Positions 13,938 through 20,260 of a stretch of 20,260 nt of DNA are shown here, one piece after another; position 1 is the stretch's first letter, and each line of letters opens with the position of its first letter. The DNA comes from DHVE2 group archaeon. GTDB lineage: Archaea; Thermoplasmatota; Thermoplasmata; Thermoplasmatales; Aciduliprofundaceae. The DNA is taken from contig WALH01000016.1 in assembly GCA_015522935.1 (NCBI GenBank), positions 1 through 20,260 on the forward strand. The letters are read 5' to 3'. Position numbers and translations under genes: made by a program. The notes under the pieces are model-generated. The model was not told the DNA's origin. It was given only the letters and a program-made list of their open reading frames with translations, and ran no database searches.

Positions 13938-14822
13938 ATGGCCGAACTTTTGAAGGACCTGGAGGAAAGATACGAAAAAAGGAAGCGTGAAATGGAACTC
14001 CACCGGATGCTGAGAGATAAGCATAACAGAGAGGCAAAGGAATGGGCAGATCGCAGGGATGAATTAAATAGCAAGGTAAGAGAGATGCTGCGAGAAGCTA
14101 AAGAGCACAAAGAGAAGAGAGATGAATTAAATAACAGGGTCAAAGAGTTAAAAGAGAAGAGAAGAGAGTGGAATGAGAAGGTTCAGGAACTTAGTGCAAA
14201 ACTGAGGGAAGAAAGAAAAAAATTAATGCCACGAAAAGATGTGCCCAACATCGGAAAATTGAGGAAAAAACTGAAAGATTTGGAATTCAAACAGCAGACC
14301 AGTGTGTTGCCGCCTGACAAAGAGAGGGAGTTGGTGGAGATAATAGATTCTTTGTACAAAAAAATTAATGTATACGAAAAGATGATAGAGGAGGAGATGA
14401 AGAAGAATGGGAAACTTCAAAAGTTACAGGATGAGTTGACAAAGACAAAGGCCAAAGCTGAAAAATACCATGAAGAAGTTGAAAGGACTGTTAAAGAGGC
14501 ACAGGAACACCACAACAAAATGGTTGAAATCTTTGAACAGGTGGACGAGATAAAAAAAGAAGCTGATGAGGCGCATCGCTTATATTTAGAGAATAAGAAA
14601 ATTGCAGACGATGAGCACGAAAAGTTTATAAAAGCAGCTAGAGACACGCGAGATCTTGAGAAAATAACAAAAGTGCTCAGACAGAAAGCAGCCGTAAGCA
14701 AGAAGAAAGAGGAGAAGAAAGAGGTTAAGAAGAGAGCAGAGGAGATATACGAGAAGTTCAAACGTGGAGAGCCATTAACCACAGAAGATATACTGATCCT
14801 GCAGAAGGCAGGATTACTATGA
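13938..14822 (+). CDS. COG1340-type coiled-coil protein, second copy
   Basis: Protein of 294 residues, nearly all charged coiled coil, related to the gene after ftsZ. The N-terminal half repeats an H-x-x-K-R-D-E-L-N unit (RRDELNSKVREM, KRDELNNRVKEL); the middle has a Pro-containing break near PRKDVPNIG and VLPPDKE; a second coil contains the shared EHHNKMVEIFEQ block. The C-terminus after a Lys/Glu stretch is a compact helix pair, RGEPLTTEDILILQKAGLL, absent from the ftsZ-linked copy. That tail may be a docking site. It is the first gene of an operon with UPF0282, whose ATG overlaps its TGA. Function unknown; family members are widespread in euryarchaea. Confidence 0.8.
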   Translation: MAELLKDLEERYEKRKREMELHRMLRDKHNREAKEWADRRDELNSKVREMLREAKEHKEKRDELNNRVKELKEKRREWNEKVQELSAKLREERKKLMPRKDVPNIGKLRKKLKDLEFKQQTSVLPPDKERELVEIIDSLYKKINVYEKMIEEEMKKNGKLQKLQDELTKTKAKAEKYHEEVERTVKEAQEHHNKMVEIFEQVDEIKKEADEAHRLYLENKKIADDEHEKFIKAARDTRDLEKITKVLRQKAAVSKKKEEKKEVKKRAEEIYEKFKRGEPLTTEDILILQKAGLL

Positions 14823-15640
14823 AAATATATCCCATCGCATCTGATTCTTTAGGCGTGAGGTCCCTTTCTCTTTATATTGAGTCAAAGGTAAGGATTTTAG
14901 TGGATCCTTCTGCAGCTCTGGGTCCGTATCGCTACGGTCTTCCACCCAAGCCAATAGAAATTGAAACCCTTCAAAAGTACAAGGAGGAGATAAGGGAAAT
15001 AGCTAAAAAATCAGATATCATTGTGATATCCCATTACCATTACGACCACTATGATCCTGATGAAAATTTTTATATTGGAAAAATGATTTTTGCAAAGCAC
15101 TGGAAAGAGAATATAAATTACAGCCAGAAAAAGAGGGCTTTCGTGTTTCACGAGAGATTTGCTGATAAATGCAATTTGAATTATATAGATGGAAAGAAAT
15201 TTGAGATAGGTGGAGTGGAAATAAAATTTTCCAAACCATTTCCACACGGCAATGAAAAAACTAAATTGGGATTTGTGATAATGACCACAGTAGATGATAG
15301 AGAAAGTCGTGTTCTCCATGCCTCAGATGTGGAGGGGCCCATAGTTGAGGAGGCGGCAGATTACATAATATCTGAGAATCCGGATATTGCAATTATTGAT
15401 GGTCCTGCAACCTACTTTTTAGGATATCGGTTCTCAAGGGAAGATTTGAAGAGATGTATAAAAAATCTCATAAGAATTGGTGAGAACGTGCCAAAGGTTA
15501 TACTAGATCATCATCTTTTGAGGGATTTAAAATACAAAGAAAGGCTGAGCGAAGTTTATGCATTAGGAAATTTCATGACATTCGCAGAGTACAAAGGAGA
15601 AGAAATAAATATGTTAGAAGCGCATAGACGGGAGTTGTGA
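14819..15640 (+). CDS. UPF0282 family MBL-fold metal hydrolase
   Basis: Metallo-beta-lactamase-fold protein of 273 residues matching the archaeal UPF0282/COG2248 family of predicted metal-dependent hydrolases. The H-Y-H-Y-D-H metal motif is at residues 72-77. Further ligands are likely in PFPHGNEKTKLGFV, the LHASDVEGP block supplies the bridging Asp, and LDHHLLRD is near the C-terminus. No substrate is known. ATG 14819 overlaps the coiled-coil stop (ATGA), preceded by AGGA. Its TGA forms part of the GTGAGG ribosome site of dtdA, so all three genes are coupled. Confidence 0.9.
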   Translation: MKIYPIASDSLGVRSLSLYIESKVRILVDPSAALGPYRYGLPPKPIEIETLQKYKEEIREIAKKSDIIVISHYHYDHYDPDENFYIGKMIFAKHWKENINYSQKKRAFVFHERFADKCNLNYIDGKKFEIGGVEIKFSKPFPHGNEKTKLGFVIMTTVDDRESRVLHASDVEGPIVEEAADYIISENPDIAIIDGPATYFLGYRFSREDLKRCIKNLIRIGENVPKVILDHHLLRDLKYKERLSEVYALGNFMTFAEYKGEEINMLEAHRREL

Positions 15641-15645
15641 GGAAT

Positions 15646-16464
15646 ATGAATCTTATACTAACTTCTCAGGATGATCAGGCATCGCTGAACATAAGAGCAA
15701 ATCTCTTTACATTGGATGGATGGAAAAAATTCGGCACTTTTAACAGTTTTCCCACCTACAAAAATGATAGATACTATTTAGTCCACCTAAAGGGCCCCAA
15801 GATATATGCTGAAAATGTGGATAAGGAGATAAAAAGTAAATTAGGAATAAATTTCGAAAACATAATAGTGGCTTCAGAACACAAAAGCAAATCCAAAATG
15901 AAAAGCCTCACAGTTCATCCAATTGGAAACTGGAGCGTGGCGGAATACGGTGGGAAATCAAAATGTGTTGTATCTACAAATCCACACTTGATGACACAGG
16001 CCCTAAGAATACTTAAAAGAAATGCCGTGGAAGGATACAATGTATCATTCGAGGCAACACATCATGGCCCATATCTTTCCACACCGACATTTTTCATAGA
16101 GATAGGCTCAACGGAGGAGGAATGGAGGGATGATAAGGCAGGAGAGGCGATAGCGAAAACGATTCTTGAACTCGAAGAGATGAAATATCCACCTGCCATG
16201 GGCTTCGGCGGTGGCCACTACATGCCACGGGTAACCGATATCGCTTTGGAGTACAAAATTTCTTTTGGACACATGGTTCCCAAATACGCTGTGCCCAGTG
16301 TAGATGAGAAAATAATCAAAAGGGCATGTGAAAAGAGTGATAGTTGCAAAATAGCCTATCTCCATAGAAAGGGGCTTAAAGGCGATGAGAGAAGCAAAAT
16401 CAGGGAAATATTAGAAAAATTGAATATAAGAATAGTTACCACCAAAGATCTGGAAAAAATATAG
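15646..16464 (+). CDS. dtdA: D-aminoacyl-tRNA deacylase, archaeal type (DTD2/GEK1)
   Basis: Removes D-amino acids wrongly attached to tRNA and so protects translation. The 272 residues carry the DTD2/GEK1 signatures in order: SEHKSKSKMKSLTVHPIGNW, the FEATHHGP motif, FFIEIGSTEEEW, GFGGGHYMPR and FGHMVP; the histidines of these motifs are the expected zinc ligands and catalytic residues. Archaea and plants use this family in place of bacterial DTD. ATG 15646 follows GTGA at 15637-15640 by 5 bases; the GTG at 15637 is part of that ribosome site. It is last in the coiled-coil/UPF0282 operon and stops one base before the convergent TPR gene. Confidence 0.95.
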   Translation: MNLILTSQDDQASLNIRANLFTLDGWKKFGTFNSFPTYKNDRYYLVHLKGPKIYAENVDKEIKSKLGINFENIIVASEHKSKSKMKSLTVHPIGNWSVAEYGGKSKCVVSTNPHLMTQALRILKRNAVEGYNVSFEATHHGPYLSTPTFFIEIGSTEEEWRDDKAGEAIAKTILELEEMKYPPAMGFGGGHYMPRVTDIALEYKISFGHMVPKYAVPSVDEKIIKRACEKSDSCKIAYLHRKGLKGDERSKIREILEKLNIRIVTTKDLEKI

Positions 16465-16465
16465 C

Positions 16466-18259
16466 TCACAACGCAAGTTTCTTGAACCAGTCCTTATCTC
16501 TGTATGCTTCAAAGTATTTCTCGCTCATCATTTTTGATTTGAGTTCTGGTACAAATTTAGTTGCCATCATGAGGAAGTTCCGTGTTCCCATCTCATTTCC
16601 TCTTATAGCCATTATCTTTGCTTTTTCGTAAAGAGCGTACCCGTTTTTCATATTTCTTTTTAATAATTCGTTAAGTTCCTTCTCAGCCTCACTTATCTTA
16701 CCAAGCTCCATAAGGATTCTGCTTTTTCTTAGTAGATTCTCATCGCTACTATTCAGTTCCACCAATCTTGTGACAAACTCAGCGGCAAGATCATATTTCT
16801 TGGATTCTTCTAACAGATCAAGAATTAATTTTATCCTATCTTCACTTTCATTGAGGAATGAGTGTATATCTTCCCGGCTTAATTTTTCCATTATTTTTCT
16901 GGCGTTCTCTTTGTTCCCAGCCTGAATTTCATTTTTAAACATTTCAATGGGGTTCATTTCCACTTTTTCTTCCTTCTTCCTTTCTTCCTCTGCCTCTCCC
17001 ATGGCAACTTCCGGGTGAGCTGGCATCTCCGCCGCTTCTGGCTGAGTTTTCTCTTTAACCTCTTCCTTCTTTGTCTCTTCCACAGGCTGTGGAGTAACCT
17101 CCACTTTAACCTCTGCTGATATTTTCTCGGGAATCATTTCAGGCTTTGCTTCTTCCTCTTTTGTTTGAGAAGGCTTAGCTCCTGAAATTTCTGAGGATTG
17201 TGGGGCTTTTACAACTTCTTTCTCAGCCTTTTTTGCAACCTCCACCTCACTTGGCTTCTCTTCAATAATCCCCTCCGGCTGCTCGATTTTTTCTTCTTCT
17301 CCTACAGATTGCTTTTCCATCGAAAGTTCTTCAGGCTGATTCTCTTCCAAGGAGATATCCTCAAAACCTATATCCCCAAAGACCTCTTCTACTTCTATTG
17401 GTTTAACCTCTTCCATCTTCTCTTCTACTCCTGGTTTTAGTTCTTCAGCAAGCATCTCAACATCAGGATCGCCGGGATATTTTTGAAAGAGTTCATCCAC
17501 TATTTGCTTGGCTTCATCCATTTTACCGGTGTTAATTAAAATACGAACCTTATGCATGAGCAGATCCTTGTTCTCTGGATCAAGTTTGAGACCTCTTTCA
17601 ATGTACTCCTCACCACCAGTAATTGCGGCAATTTTTATATATGCTCTTACAAGATCATCTTTATTTCCCTTCTTTTCCAGTATCTTTACGTATTTTTTCA
17701 GCAGATCAACATTTTCAGGCTGAAGCTTTAACATTTTCTCGACAGCATCCTCATTTTCAGGGTCGATACGGAGAACTTCTTTATATTCATTTATTGACTT
17801 CTCCTCCTGTCCCTGCGTTCTATAGGCATCTCCAAGAAGAAGGTGAACTTCCACATCATTGGGTCTGAGTTTTGCTGCCTCTCTTAAGCATACAAGAGCA
17901 TAAGGAATCTGTGTGTTTCTCTGGATGAGATCACGCCCTATATCCATCCACGCTCGGAAATTCTTTGGATCTATTGTTTTTGCCTTTTCTAAAAGCTTTA
18001 TTGCGCTGTCATATTCCTTCATTCTGATCATAGCTTCTCCTGCATCTGTGAGTATTTTTGATAATTTCACTTTATCATCTTTGGAAAACTTGGCTATTTT
18101 ATCAGCATCCTCCGTAACCCATCTCAGAAGCTTTCGGAATGAGAGAATCGCTTTATCCTCATTTCCACTTTTCATAGCCTGAAATCCATCAGTAGCTACC
18201 TTCTCATATGTCCTCAAAGTACCGCCAGCTTTCTCCTTCTTCCTGCCAAAGAGAGCCAC
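16466..18259 (-). CDS. TPR-repeat protein with acidic linker
   Basis: Soluble protein of 597 residues beginning VALFGRKKEK. Residues about 10-270 form tetratricopeptide repeats, for example AIKLLEKAKTIDPKN, ALVCLREAAKLRPND and SINEYKEVLRIDPEN. About 275-440 is a Glu/Lys/Pro-rich, low-complexity, probably disordered linker. About 445-597 is a second helical repeat block (KENARKIMEKL, KISEAEKELNELLKRN, ALYEKAKIMAIRGN). Such proteins are scaffolds; no partner or catalytic motif is visible. The start is GTG 18259, since AGGTGA at 18265-18270 sits 5 bases ahead; ATG 18265 and GTG 18268 lie within that site. Divergent from nob1. No family name recognised beyond TPR. Confidence 0.85.
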   Translation of the reverse strand: MALFGRKKEKAGGTLRTYEKVATDGFQAMKSGNEDKAILSFRKLLRWVTEDADKIAKFSKDDKVKLSKILTDAGEAMIRMKEYDSAIKLLEKAKTIDPKNFRAWMDIGRDLIQRNTQIPYALVCLREAAKLRPNDVEVHLLLGDAYRTQGQEEKSINEYKEVLRIDPENEDAVEKMLKLQPENVDLLKKYVKILEKKGNKDDLVRAYIKIAAITGGEEYIERGLKLDPENKDLLMHKVRILINTGKMDEAKQIVDELFQKYPGDPDVEMLAEELKPGVEEKMEEVKPIEVEEVFGDIGFEDISLEENQPEELSMEKQSVGEEEKIEQPEGIIEEKPSEVEVAKKAEKEVVKAPQSSEISGAKPSQTKEEEAKPEMIPEKISAEVKVEVTPQPVEETKKEEVKEKTQPEAAEMPAHPEVAMGEAEEERKKEEKVEMNPIEMFKNEIQAGNKENARKIMEKLSREDIHSFLNESEDRIKLILDLLEESKKYDLAAEFVTRLVELNSSDENLLRKSRILMELGKISEAEKELNELLKRNMKNGYALYEKAKIMAIRGNEMGTRNFLMMATKFVPELKSKMMSEKYFEAYRDKDWFKKLAL

Positions 18260-18292
18260 AAGCATCACCTACCAAAATAATAGGTATCTCTC

Positions 18293-18302
18293 CTATAAAA
18301 CC
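18293..18302 (-). promoter_or_regulatory. TATA box of the TPR gene
   Basis: GTTTTATAGG on the minus strand predicts transcription from near 18271, directly before AGGTGA, giving a leader of about 12 nt. Confidence 0.55.
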
Positions 18303-18333
18303 TTTACTCTCCATCCCTATAATCACCGCAACA

Positions 18334-18344
18334 CATTTTAATAT
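18334..18344 (+). promoter_or_regulatory. TATA box of nob1
   Basis: CATTTTAATAT is centred about 24 bases before GTG 18363; no ribosome site is present, so a leaderless message with a GTG start is predicted. Confidence 0.5.
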
Positions 18345-18362
18345 CTCTCCATATACCTACCT

Positions 18363-18806
18363 GTGTACGTGTTGGATTCATCAGCTATAATATCCGGCGT
18401 CAAGATTCCACCGGAAGAAGTTGTTATACCCCCATCTGTGATCACCGAAGTGAAAGATATGCCTATAGATTCTATACTATACCATCTGGCTGAACCAGAG
18501 GAACAACACGTGAAAAGGGTAATCTCGGTGGCGAAGAAAACTGGTGATTACAATGTTTTATCTTCCACAGATATAGATGTCCTTGCCCTGGCGCTGCAGG
18601 AGAACGCAATTATAATAACTGATGATTACGCAATTCAGAACGTTGCATCACATCTAAGAATAGAATTTGAAACTGCAGAAATGAGAGGAATAAGAGAAAA
18701 AAGGAGATGGATATGGCGCTGTGAATCCTGCGGTAGATATTACAGCAAAAAGTACGAATCATGCCCAGTTTGCGGAGGGAGATTGAGGAGGGTTAAAAGG
18801 AAATAA
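18363..18806 (+). CDS. nob1: rRNA maturation endonuclease Nob1
   Basis: Cuts the 3' end of pre-16S rRNA late in small-subunit assembly. The 147-residue protein has a PIN domain with acidic metal ligands visible at Asp5, Glu29, Asp70/Asp72 and Asp87/Asp88, followed by a zinc ribbon with Cys 110, 113, 124 and 127 and a basic tail (GRLRRVKRK). PIN plus C-terminal ribbon at this length is the archaeal Nob1 layout and rules out VapC toxins, which lack the ribbon. The GTG start gives YVLDSSAII, the normal first strand of the domain. It ends one base before the convergent MBL gene. Confidence 0.95.
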   Translation: MYVLDSSAIISGVKIPPEEVVIPPSVITEVKDMPIDSILYHLAEPEEQHVKRVISVAKKTGDYNVLSSTDIDVLALALQENAIIITDDYAIQNVASHLRIEFETAEMRGIREKRRWIWRCESCGRYYSKKYESCPVCGGRLRRVKRK

Positions 18807-18807
18807 A

Positions 18808-19596
18808 TCACAGAAACTCTATATCTTTTCCGATTTTAACAACCATTCCGTCCTCGGCAGCTATTGTTTTTATTTCCGTTTCCTTCCATATCCAGTCTGC
18901 CTGATATTCTGGATCCTCATAAAGCATTTTCAGCCCGAAATGGGTCAATATGGCAACTTCAGGTTTCACACTTTTCACAATTTTTGCTGCCTCTTTCGTG
19001 CTTAGGTGATATGGAATTTTCGCCCCCAACGGTCTTGTTACAGGGAGAATTATTATTCTCGCATTTTTGTGCTCTTCAATAAGAGAATCGTCATAATCTG
19101 TATCAGCCACATATGATATTAAGCCTGATGAAGTGTGCATTTTGAACCCAATTGTAGTTGGATCATTATGGAATGATTTAGTCGCAATTATTTTTAAGTC
19201 TCCTATATTAAATGCATCCCCCGGATCCATAGATACACTTTTCTCAACCAAGCTTTGATGATACTTTGAAATTGCAGGCCCGTATTGGTTAAATCCCTCT
19301 ATAACACTTTTTGAGCCTATAAGATATCCTTTTTTCTTAGTGCCTCCATTTGTTATACCCTCTATGAGAACCTCTCCATCCGTGTAATGATCAGTGTGAG
19401 AATGAGATATCGCAATAACATCCGTTTTTGTTGGGTCAATACCGTATCGGTGCATCTGAACAAGTGCACCTGGACCGGGATCAATGTGAATCTTTATTTT
19501 ATCCTCTATATAAACGCCACCTGTAGCTCGTGTTTGATATATGGTGGTGAATCTTCCGCCTCCGGTACCCAGAAATGTTATTTTCACAGTCACCAT
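18808..19596 (-). CDS. MBL-fold metallohydrolase
   Basis: Metallo-beta-lactamase-fold protein of 262 residues with FLGTGGGRF at the start, H-S-H-T-D-H metal motif at 65-70, a likely ligand His in SFHNDPTTIGF, the bridging Asp in VADTDYDD, a further candidate His in PYHLSTKEAA and a late His in LTHFGLKM. FLGTG plus HxHxDH recalls RNase Z (ELAC), but the 262-residue length and GFKM-to-VADT arrangement leave the substrate open; cyclic phosphodiester or small-molecule hydrolysis is equally possible. ATG 19596 lies about 22 bases after a TATA box; GTG 19593 is also possible. Probably leaderless. Convergent with nob1. Confidence 0.85.
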   Translation of the reverse strand: MVTVKITFLGTGGGRFTTIYQTRATGGVYIEDKIKIHIDPGPGALVQMHRYGIDPTKTDVIAISHSHTDHYTDGEVLIEGITNGGTKKKGYLIGSKSVIEGFNQYGPAISKYHQSLVEKSVSMDPGDAFNIGDLKIIATKSFHNDPTTIGFKMHTSSGLISYVADTDYDDSLIEEHKNARIIILPVTRPLGAKIPYHLSTKEAAKIVKSVKPEVAILTHFGLKMLYEDPEYQADWIWKETEIKTIAAEDGMVVKIGKDIEFL

Positions 19597-19612
19597 TGGC
19601 AGAATGGGAATG

Positions 19613-19622
19613 ATAAATATAA
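19613..19622 (-). promoter_or_regulatory. TATA box of the MBL-fold gene
   Basis: TTATATTTAT on the minus strand lies 22-26 bases before the start region at 19593-19596; leaderless or nearly so. Confidence 0.5.
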
Positions 19623-19630
19623 CTTTTGGC

Positions 19631-20134
19631 CTACAGTTCTATCACATTAATATCTCCTGTATCAACATCTAAAACAGCAAATGTCCTTCTTCCTGTAAGA
19701 TACCCGCACGCTTCACCCGGATTTACAACAAGAGTTTTTCCAATTTTTTTCATATCTATCCTGTGAGTATGCCCGTAAAAAACGTAATCGTAATTACCAC
19801 TTTTAGCAAGGCTATAAGCCCAGTCCTTGGTTTTTTCTACACTTCCCACACCGTGAATGATCACAAATTTCTTTCTCTCCATTTCAAACTCAAAGGGCGC
19901 TTCTTCTATCAAAAATCCTTTATCATTTGCAATTTTCTTCAAAAGAATTTTCTCTCCATCATTGTTCCCGAAAACCCCGTAGAGTTTGAATCCTGAGAAT
20001 TTTTGCAGAGAAAAAGGGGCTATGAAATCTCCTAAGTGCACAACTGTTTCTATTTTCAATTCCTTGAGTCTATTTATTATTTCTTCTATTGCTGGTAGAT
20101 TATCATGCGTATCGCTAACGAGTGCAATTTTCAT
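19631..20134 (-). CDS. YfcE/MJ0936-type phosphodiesterase
   Basis: Calcineurin-like metallophosphoesterase of 167 residues. All metal-site motifs are present: D-x-H at Asp8/His10, GD at Asp36, GNND at 56-59, the single His94 in IIHG, and GHTH at 121-124. The compact size and SDTHDN opening fit the YfcE/MJ0936 group, which hydrolyses phosphodiester model substrates and needs Mn or Ni; the natural substrate is unclear. ATG 20134 lies about 24 bases after a TATA box and has no ribosome site, so it is probably leaderless. The stop is 34 bases upstream of the MBL gene start, which has its own box. Confidence 0.93.
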   Translation of the reverse strand: MKIALVSDTHDNLPAIEEIINRLKELKIETVVHLGDFIAPFSLQKFSGFKLYGVFGNNDGEKILLKKIANDKGFLIEEAPFEFEMERKKFVIIHGVGSVEKTKDWAYSLAKSGNYDYVFYGHTHRIDMKKIGKTLVVNPGEACGYLTGRRTFAVLDVDTGDINVIEL

Positions 20135-20152
20135 AAATGCTCAAAAGCAGAG

Positions 20153-20162
20153 AATTATTTAA
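20153..20162 (-). promoter_or_regulatory. TATA box of the phosphodiesterase gene
   Basis: TTAAATAATT on the minus strand is centred about 24 bases before ATG 20134; leaderless start predicted. Confidence 0.55.
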
Positions 20163-20179
20163 AAATTTCTCGAGTTAAT

Positions 20180-20190
20180 AAAACAAAAAA
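20180..20190 (-). terminator. T-rich terminator of the right-edge gene
   Basis: The minus strand reads TTTTTTGTTTT about 30 bases after the TGA of the partial gene and before the phosphodiesterase TATA box, a typical archaeal termination tract. Confidence 0.45.
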
Positions 20191-20218
20191 GAGAAATTTA
20201 TAAAGTTGCAAACAACAT

Positions 20219-20260
20219 TCAATATCCGCCGCCACCTGCCGAACCGGCCATGTGTCCAAA
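20219..20260 (-). CDS. Partial gene, Gly-rich C-terminal tail
   Basis: Only the last 13 codons and a TGA are visible on the minus strand, reading FGHMAGSAGGGGY before the stop. Glycine-rich tails of this kind occur on chaperonin subunits and on various secreted or membrane proteins, so no identity can be given. The frame is supported by the T-rich tract downstream and the same-strand neighbours, but it is short and could be chance. Confidence 0.45.
   Translation of the reverse strand, partial: FGHMAGSAGGGGY

Noticed and set aside
18363..18806. PIN-domain gene as a VapC toxin
   Set aside because: The C-terminal four-cysteine ribbon identifies Nob1, and there is no antitoxin gene beside it.
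20194..20205. TTTATAAA box near the right edge as a plus-strand promoter
   Set aside because: It would transcribe antisense into the partial minus-strand gene; near-palindromic AT-rich sequence in a terminator region explains it.
1..20260. Defence system, CRISPR array, integrase or transposon
   Set aside because: No regularly spaced repeats, recombinase motifs, terminal inverted repeats or nuclease/toxin clusters were seen; the gene set is housekeeping and conserved hypothetical.

Overview
The window is compact archaeal chromosomal DNA from what looks like a moderately AT-rich thermophilic euryarchaeon. The evidence is a stand-alone RNA polymerase subunit K, archaeal ribosomal protein S8e, SRP19, archaeal Nob1, the archaeal D-aminoacyl-tRNA deacylase, a beta-CASP RNase without KH domains, FtsZ, TATA boxes about 26 bases upstream of starts, and heavy use of ATA and AGA/AGG codons. 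Gene content and composition fit the Thermoplasmatota, possibly an Aciduliprofundum-like organism. That placement is inference, not a match I could run. There is no CRISPR array, insertion sequence, prophage or toxin module.

Layout. 1-2940: the 3' part of a large RND/MMPL membrane protein with an Asn-rich ectodomain. 2945-4973: ftsZ followed by a COG1340-type coiled-coil gene. 4980-6304 (minus): a membrane-anchored double zinc-ribbon protein and a DUF131 membrane protein. 6412-7731: L-lysine 6-aminotransferase. 7759-8265 (minus): Nudix hydrolase. 8408-8999: a stand-alone RAM (Lrp/AsnC effector) domain protein and a UPF0147 protein. 9090-9408: tRNA-Arg(TCT) and, 4 nt after it, a small eight-cysteine protein. 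9412-10068 (minus): SDR oxidoreductase. 10184-11416: aCPSF2-like RNase. 11413-11592 (minus): rpoK. 11717-12019: DUF211. 12016-12656 (minus): S8e and SRP19. 12914-12988 (minus): tRNA-Glu(TTC). 13110-13835: truA. 13938-16464: a second COG1340 coiled coil, UPF0282 and dtdA in one overlapping operon. 16466-18259 (minus): TPR protein. 18363-18806: nob1. 18808-19596 (minus): MBL-fold hydrolase. 19631-20134 (minus): YfcE-type phosphoesterase. 20219-20260 (minus): the Gly-rich tail of another gene.

Much of the window serves RNA and translation: aCPSF2, RpoK, S8e, SRP19, two tRNAs, TruA, DtdA and Nob1. Two translation-start classes are visible. Genes with a TATA box about 26 nt before the start codon appear leaderless (lat, SDR, aCPSF2, DUF211, truA, nob1, phosphoesterase, zinc-ribbon gene). 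Others carry a GTGA Shine-Dalgarno core 4-6 nt before the start. I used these rules to move several starts inward from the longest open frame.

The best candidates for undescribed biology are the FtsZ-linked coiled-coil protein with its second copy beside UPF0282/DtdA, the tRNA-linked cysteine-rich protein with an internal duplication, and the zinc-ribbon/DUF131 membrane pair.
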